NCBI GenBank assembly: GCA_946482005.1
Contig: CAMLPV010000001.1
Span: 1 to 64,000, forward strand
Length of the DNA stretch: 64,000 nucleotides
Origin: an uncultured Gilliamella sp.
Lineage (GTDB): Bacteria; Pseudomonadota; Gammaproteobacteria; Enterobacterales; Orbaceae
Direction of reading: 5' to 3'
Within the stretch, counting starts at the first letter, position 1; each line of letters opens with the position of its first letter. Below the pieces are notes generated by a model that saw nothing but the letters and a program-made list of their open reading frames with translations, was not told where the DNA came from and did not search any database. Position numbers and translations under genes: made by a program. This document shows, piece after piece, positions 59,393 to 64,000 of this stretch.

Positions 59393-61184
59393 TCAATTAA
59401 CCAAACCGATTAAAACTTGGCAGTCTTGGTTATCATGGTTTGATGAAGACTTACAACCCGTTATTGCTGATTTACTTTGGCAATTAAGCAATTTTCTTGG
59501 TTCTGTCAAGGAAAGTAAATGGTGTGACCAGATGTTATCATCAGGTTTAGGTGACATTCGCAATCGAGGAGATTACCAACACTTATTGACGACAGAATGG
59601 TTAATAGGGGAAGAAGAGCCAGATGAGTTTATCCGTCGTGCAGTTAGTAATGAGCATCTTTTCGTAACGCCAATATATGAAAAATCAAAAGCGAATGGTG
59701 TGATTATCGCTTTGTTTGATTGTGGATTATTACAATTAGGTGTTCCGCGTCTTGCCCATCTGATTTTGATGATATTATTCGATATCCGAGCTCAGCAACA
59801 CAAGAGTCAATTTTATTGGGGTATCATACAATCAAGATCAAAATTAAAATTGTTTTCAGGTATCGAGGATCTAAAGCTGTTATTGAATAGCCGTACAATT
59901 ACATGTATTGATGATAACCAATTAGATTATTGGCATAATTATTTACAAGAATCTGAATTTTTTTATGATGAGTGTTGGTTAATTGGTAATAACATTTCAC
60001 AAAGTGATTTTGCAACTCATAAAGTATCAATTAGCAGATTGATTAATCACTTTAGTAAAATAGCAGTTAATATAGTGAGTAATAAAGTAGCAAAGCGTTT
60101 TGAACTCACATTACCTAACCAAGTTATTTGCGCAAAATTATTGTCGGGACAATTCGAGTCAGGTAGTAATTACGGTGTAATTAATCAACAATTCATTGAA
60201 CCTATAAATATTAACTTCAAGCCTAAAATTTCAAAAAATGGAGATTATGTTTTAATGTTTAACAATGAAAACAATAATATTCATTTTATTGGAATTAGTG
60301 ATGCCTTATCTCAGAGACAGAAATGCCGTATCAAATTTTATCAATTGAAGTTAAAGTCTAAGGTATTGGCAATTGATATTCAAGGTAAATACATATTCGC
60401 TTTATATCAAGAAGATCAAAAAATTTTTTTATGGGGAACTAAAGGTCCACGAAAAGCGCTATCTGAAGCTATTCAAATCAATGCAAACCACACTTTGTCT
60501 CATTTTTTATCGATATCTAGACAATCGATGTATGGATATGATGTAACGAATATTTTATATATTGACGATCAAAAAGTACTTTATTCAATATTTTGCGTAC
60601 CAAAAAATAGCGAGGAAATTAAACAAGTTGAGAAAATTGCTCAAAACGTTATTGCATTGTTTAAATTAAGTGATAGACATGCATGTTATATTTATCATAA
60701 TCAAGATCAGTTTTGGATAGAAAGTGATCATTTGTATCATTTACCATATTGTTTAAAGATAAAATCAATTCATGATAATCTACAGTATTTCATTTCCGCC
60801 GAAAACTTATGGTTGACAGGTTTTGGTCGACTAGCCATTGGATTCGAGCAACAATGGCAAGTATTTGATAATGAAAATAGTTATGTTGAAGTAAAAACGC
60901 CTTTAAACTGGCAGGTTTTTGGGCTTTTTCATGATTATCATGAAGATAAAATTAATTTTCTAATAATCAATCATGATAAAAAACAAGTGGCAACATTTGA
61001 TTATCTCAATAATAACATTGATATCTGTTTGAGTTCATCAAATAAAATTGTCAATTATAGTTATAACTCATTAGCTCAATGCTTCACAATTATCACTGAT
61101 ATCGGTGAATTAATTTTGTATTCCTTTTTGACGCGATCAATAAGATTAAAATTATATCAAGATGATTTACACAATGAACAATAA
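59382..61184 (+). CDS. vWA plus beta-propeller protein of the MoxR ternary system (600 aa)
   Basis: Residues about 50-230 form a vWA-like domain: DIRNRGDYQHLLTTEW, EEEPDEFIRRAVSNEHLF, then IIALFDCGLLQLGVPRLAH, where a normal vWA would have DxSxS. The metal site is reduced to Asp113, so MIDAS binding is probably altered. From about 255 on, repeated strands with hydrophobic-x-hydrophobic blocks (FIGISD, FALYQEDQ, WLTGFGRLAIGF, ITDIGELILYSF) look like a beta-propeller. ATG 59382 is preferred to TTG 59376; both overlap the gene before. The end overlaps the next gene by 11 bp. Probable substrate adaptor for the AAA+ partner. Confidence 0.7.
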   Translation: MPYNQLTKPIKTWQSWLSWFDEDLQPVIADLLWQLSNFLGSVKESKWCDQMLSSGLGDIRNRGDYQHLLTTEWLIGEEEPDEFIRRAVSNEHLFVTPIYEKSKANGVIIALFDCGLLQLGVPRLAHLILMILFDIRAQQHKSQFYWGIIQSRSKLKLFSGIEDLKLLLNSRTITCIDDNQLDYWHNYLQESEFFYDECWLIGNNISQSDFATHKVSISRLINHFSKIAVNIVSNKVAKRFELTLPNQVICAKLLSGQFESGSNYGVINQQFIEPININFKPKISKNGDYVLMFNNENNNIHFIGISDALSQRQKCRIKFYQLKLKSKVLAIDIQGKYIFALYQEDQKIFLWGTKGPRKALSEAIQINANHTLSHFLSISRQSMYGYDVTNILYIDDQKVLYSIFCVPKNSEEIKQVEKIAQNVIALFKLSDRHACYIYHNQDQFWIESDHLYHLPYCLKIKSIHDNLQYFISAENLWLTGFGRLAIGFEQQWQVFDNENSYVEVKTPLNWQVFGLFHDYHEDKINFLIINHDKKQVATFDYLNNNIDICLSSSNKIVNYSYNSLAQCFTIITDIGELILYSFLTRSIRLKLYQDDLHNEQ

Positions 61185-64000
61185 CACCTATTTTATTGGC
61201 TATCCAACGCTGAAAGGCGTACAAAAGGTATTTGGAATATGGTTTCCTAAGCAATGGTTTGATCGTGAGCAGCGTCGAGGTTTGTTGATAAAATCGTGGT
61301 TTATAGGATGTTCAATTTATCGATTTGAACAAGGTGACTTACTCAAGTTTGCAACCCCAAAAACGCTCAATTGTAATAATTTAGATGGTTGGCCATTAGT
61401 TTTAGAAAATGGAATCCTCACCTCAACACAATTTGTAAAAAAACCAGATGCCGAAATCATGAATTATGATTTGGTCATTGTAATGGGGAACGATATCAAT
61501 TGTTATCGTTATGAAGATGCGGTCCATATCGATCCTGCCGATTGGATTGATCTAACAGAATATCAATTAAGCGAGACGGACAGTTATAATATTAATATTG
61601 TTTATGATGAGTTATCTGAAGATATTGAAGAGAGTAAATCCATCGAACAAATATTGGCAGGAAAAATACCTCGCCCTAGTCGGCGAATGTTGGCGTTCGT
61701 TAATAGCCAACATAATGGTATTCAACAGGAAAAAGATAAACAATATAATACATACGATCAAGAACCATCAATAACAAAAAGGAATTTGATCTTACCCATT
61801 TTTATTCTATTAATCTTGCTGATGGCAATATTGATTTATTTTAATTTTAAATTATTTTCACTTGAAACGCGACTTAGTCAAAATTTATCTAAAATTTCCT
61901 CTTTTATCCTTTTGACCTCATTTTATGTCGTGACTATTTTGCTAGGTATAAAAATTATAAAATTTCTATACAATCTCCCATCTAAGGTTAAACAAGCTAA
62001 TTTTCCTCCCAACATTGTAGCAAAAAATTTTTCTTATAATATTAAAGCGGATGATTTACAACCAAAAACTAACCTTAATTACTCAACGCTACCATCGCGT
62101 GCTAATCGAAAAAAATCGGTATTAAGTCAGTGGCGTCATTACGCAACATTATTTGCCTTAGTTTCGAATTTGAGCCATTTAGTTGCTTTTCGACAAGGTA
62201 AATATATTGACACAATGATTAAAAAACTTGAGAAAGGTGATTTGATGGATGCTTTGCGTTATGCTATTCCGATCAATGGTGATCAACCTCCAATAGGACA
62301 ATCATTTGGTGTACCCAAGCCGCGTGAAAAATTGTCATTAAATGAATCGGTTTATGGAAATTCGCTCGCTATTAATCTTGACCAACAATTGAAAAACTAT
62401 TTGCAACAGTTATATCGACAAAGTGCTACTAAGTTAATCCAACAAAAAAAAATTGAAGCAGCGGTTTATGTTTTAGTTGAATTACTCAATAATTTAAAAG
62501 AAGGGATAGAATGTCTAGAACAGCATAAAATGTACAAACAGGCTATGGAGCTCGCTATTGCTAGGAATGCAAATACTGCGTGGATAGTTAAACTATGCTG
62601 TTTAGCTAATGATTGGCATACAGCAATAATGATAGCAAGACGAGATCATGCATTTGCTAGTGCGATTATAATGCTTGAAAAAGAACAACGTGAAATTGCA
62701 AATAAGTTAAGAGTAGAGTGGGCCAACACCTTAGCGGAAAAAGCAGAGTGGTTAGCGGCGATTGATGTTATTTGGCCACTAACAGAATATCGCTATCTAG
62801 CTGAACAGTGGCTTTGTAACGTTGATAATTTTAATGCCAAAGCGATCGTAAAACGCTTTATTCTAATGCCAGATTCCATTAATAAACTTGAAGAATGCTT
62901 AATGGAAATCAAAACTAATGCTAGTTATTATCAAACAAGGTTGGAAATAGCTTATGAAATTCTAGAACAACAAAAATATATTGATAAATTGCGCGGTTTG
63001 TTGCGGATAATGATCAATCATATTCTTGTTGATGCCATCACTTATCCTAATAGATTTACTAAATCTGATATAGCAGCATTAATTAAACTAACTCAAGATA
63101 AAGCGTTGCAGGTGGATCTGCCGTTATCAAGTTTAAACCGTGTTAAACAAAAATCGTTATTAGAGACGAGTAATGTTATACGATATCATTGTCCCGATAA
63201 GGGGCAGAAAGCAATTTTTGCTATGATACCGTTAACCAATAATAACTTTTTATTAGCATTAGGTGAACTAGGCATTATTCAAGTTAATAAGCAAGGTAAG
63301 CAACTAGCCCATTTTATGATAGTTGCTGATAGCTTTGTAGTATCTGAAAACCGATTACAGGTTTTAGCATTGATTAAACGAGATAATTATTATCGTATTC
63401 ATAAACTCGATTTGAGTACCGGTAGCATCGTCGATCTTGGGGTGATCAAATTTGATTTATGTTGCTGGGAGTTTGATGGCATCAATTGGACTATTATTAA
63501 AGATAATTGTTTAGAAATTATTGATATAAGTGATAAGTTATCTGTGGTTTGGCGTGTGGATTTTTCCCCGAATAGTGTCAAACAAATAGCCATGAATATT
63601 AATTACAAAACTATTTTGACGCTCAGTAATGAAAATAAATATGAAGCTTTTTGTTATAGTTTGCCGGAACATTGTTTAATAAAACGAATTGATATAAATG
63701 AAGAAAATAATAAAATATTTATTTCTCATGATTCTGACATAATGAAAATGGAATATAATCGATTCAATCAGCAGTTGCGATTTAGATTTAGTGACATTCG
63801 TTATTGCTCCGAATTTCCATTAAAAATAGTCCAAAAACAATTCGATAACCTACTTATCTACTCAACCGGTCAACTTATGGAATTTATGGCACTTATCATT
63901 CAAAGAATAGATGAATCGGGTTATGATATTCATCTCTTTTATCCTTTTAATAAGAAAATATGCATGACAATTGAGTGGAATGCATCGACCAAGGTGTCGT
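61174..64000 (+). CDS. Large membrane-anchored propeller protein of the MoxR ternary system (partial, >942 aa)
   Basis: The frame opens at ATG 61174 and stays open to the window edge. An N-terminal soluble part (1-200) reads MNNNTYFIGYPTLKG and has FKATP-like and DPADWIDL segments. Two membrane helices follow (about 204-223 and 241-263). A helical repeat region (about 400-640, tandem ELLNNLKEGIECLEQ, YKQAMELAIARN, DWHTAIMIARRD units) resembles TPR/clathrin-type repeats. From about 660 a second WD-like propeller begins (FLLALGELGIIQVNKQGKQ, RIHKLDLSTGSIVDL). Overlaps the vWA gene by 11 bp. It would anchor the complex at the inner membrane; function unknown. Confidence 0.7.
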   Translation, partial: MNNNTYFIGYPTLKGVQKVFGIWFPKQWFDREQRRGLLIKSWFIGCSIYRFEQGDLLKFATPKTLNCNNLDGWPLVLENGILTSTQFVKKPDAEIMNYDLVIVMGNDINCYRYEDAVHIDPADWIDLTEYQLSETDSYNINIVYDELSEDIEESKSIEQILAGKIPRPSRRMLAFVNSQHNGIQQEKDKQYNTYDQEPSITKRNLILPIFILLILLMAILIYFNFKLFSLETRLSQNLSKISSFILLTSFYVVTILLGIKIIKFLYNLPSKVKQANFPPNIVAKNFSYNIKADDLQPKTNLNYSTLPSRANRKKSVLSQWRHYATLFALVSNLSHLVAFRQGKYIDTMIKKLEKGDLMDALRYAIPINGDQPPIGQSFGVPKPREKLSLNESVYGNSLAINLDQQLKNYLQQLYRQSATKLIQQKKIEAAVYVLVELLNNLKEGIECLEQHKMYKQAMELAIARNANTAWIVKLCCLANDWHTAIMIARRDHAFASAIIMLEKEQREIANKLRVEWANTLAEKAEWLAAIDVIWPLTEYRYLAEQWLCNVDNFNAKAIVKRFILMPDSINKLEECLMEIKTNASYYQTRLEIAYEILEQQKYIDKLRGLLRIMINHILVDAITYPNRFTKSDIAALIKLTQDKALQVDLPLSSLNRVKQKSLLETSNVIRYHCPDKGQKAIFAMIPLTNNNFLLALGELGIIQVNKQGKQLAHFMIVADSFVVSENRLQVLALIKRDNYYRIHKLDLSTGSIVDLGVIKFDLCCWEFDGINWTIIKDNCLEIIDISDKLSVVWRVDFSPNSVKQIAMNINYKTILTLSNENKYEAFCYSLPEHCLIKRIDINEENNKIFISHDSDIMKMEYNRFNQQLRFRFSDIRYCSEFPLKIVQKQFDNLLIYSTGQLMEFMALIIQRIDESGYDIHLFYPFNKKICMTIEWNASTKVS

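Noticed and set aside
63399..63593. Minus-strand 64-codon frame near the right edge
   Set aside because: It is antisense to the continuous reading frame that starts at 61174.

Overview
The window is AT-rich chromosomal DNA from a gammaproteobacterium. Gene content and local gene orders resemble Enterobacterales and Pasteurellaceae: lptM-lysA-dapF-DUF484-xerC-yigB-uvrD, holD-rimI, rpoZ-spoT-recG, yihI-hemN and a complete ula regulon. The low GC and the array of Rhs toxin tips fit Orbaceae such as Gilliamella (bee gut). That placement is an inference from gene content, not a measured phylogeny.

Region 1 (1-9800) is an Rhs graveyard and cassette array. Broken pieces of the conserved Rhs core carry C-terminal toxin tips and are interleaved with immunity-type genes. 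One tip (1026-1880) carries a complete JAMM metalloprotease motif and is followed, with a 4-base overlap, by its probable immunity gene. A second tip plus its immunity gene sits in three tandem 971-bp units (3181-6093). The immunity protein is identical in all three, while the first toxin copy has diverged and has a stop codon in front of it. A separate family of small immunity-like genes appears four times, two copies of them partial or broken. A tandem-hairpin element occurs twice.

Region 2 (9950-34500) is mostly housekeeping: a lipoprotein, a SetB-type sugar exporter, surE, ypfJ, proP, two small unknown genes (one with an apparent frameshift in a T tract), dld, mutS, gapA, a cold-shock gene, ppa, darP, pmbA/tldE, a SulP transporter, a CinA-like gene, and rpoZ-spoT-recG.

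Region 3 (34480-42200) is an L-ascorbate catabolic regulon. ulaR-ulaG diverge from ulaA/B (a IIC-IIB fusion)-ulaC-ulaF-ulaD-ulaE. The shared control region has a perfect CRP consensus site and a perfect 16-bp palindrome that may be an operator. It is followed by about 850 bp of non-coding DNA with three degenerate 200-bp tandem repeats of unknown role.

Region 4 (42200-57700) is housekeeping: lysine/peptidoglycan precursor genes, xerC, uvrD, cyaY, two exported unknowns, thiamine pyrophosphokinase, rimI, holD, rsmC, hemN, yihI, coaA and yqjC. Region 5 (57800 to the right edge) is the most interesting part. It is a tightly overlapping operon of a MoxR AAA+ ATPase, a small bpX-type protein, a vWA/beta-propeller protein and a very large membrane-anchored propeller protein that runs off the window. 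This architecture matches the poorly characterised MoxR-vWA-beta-propeller ternary systems. The operon is led by four perfect copies of a 10-bp repeat between its promoter and start codon.
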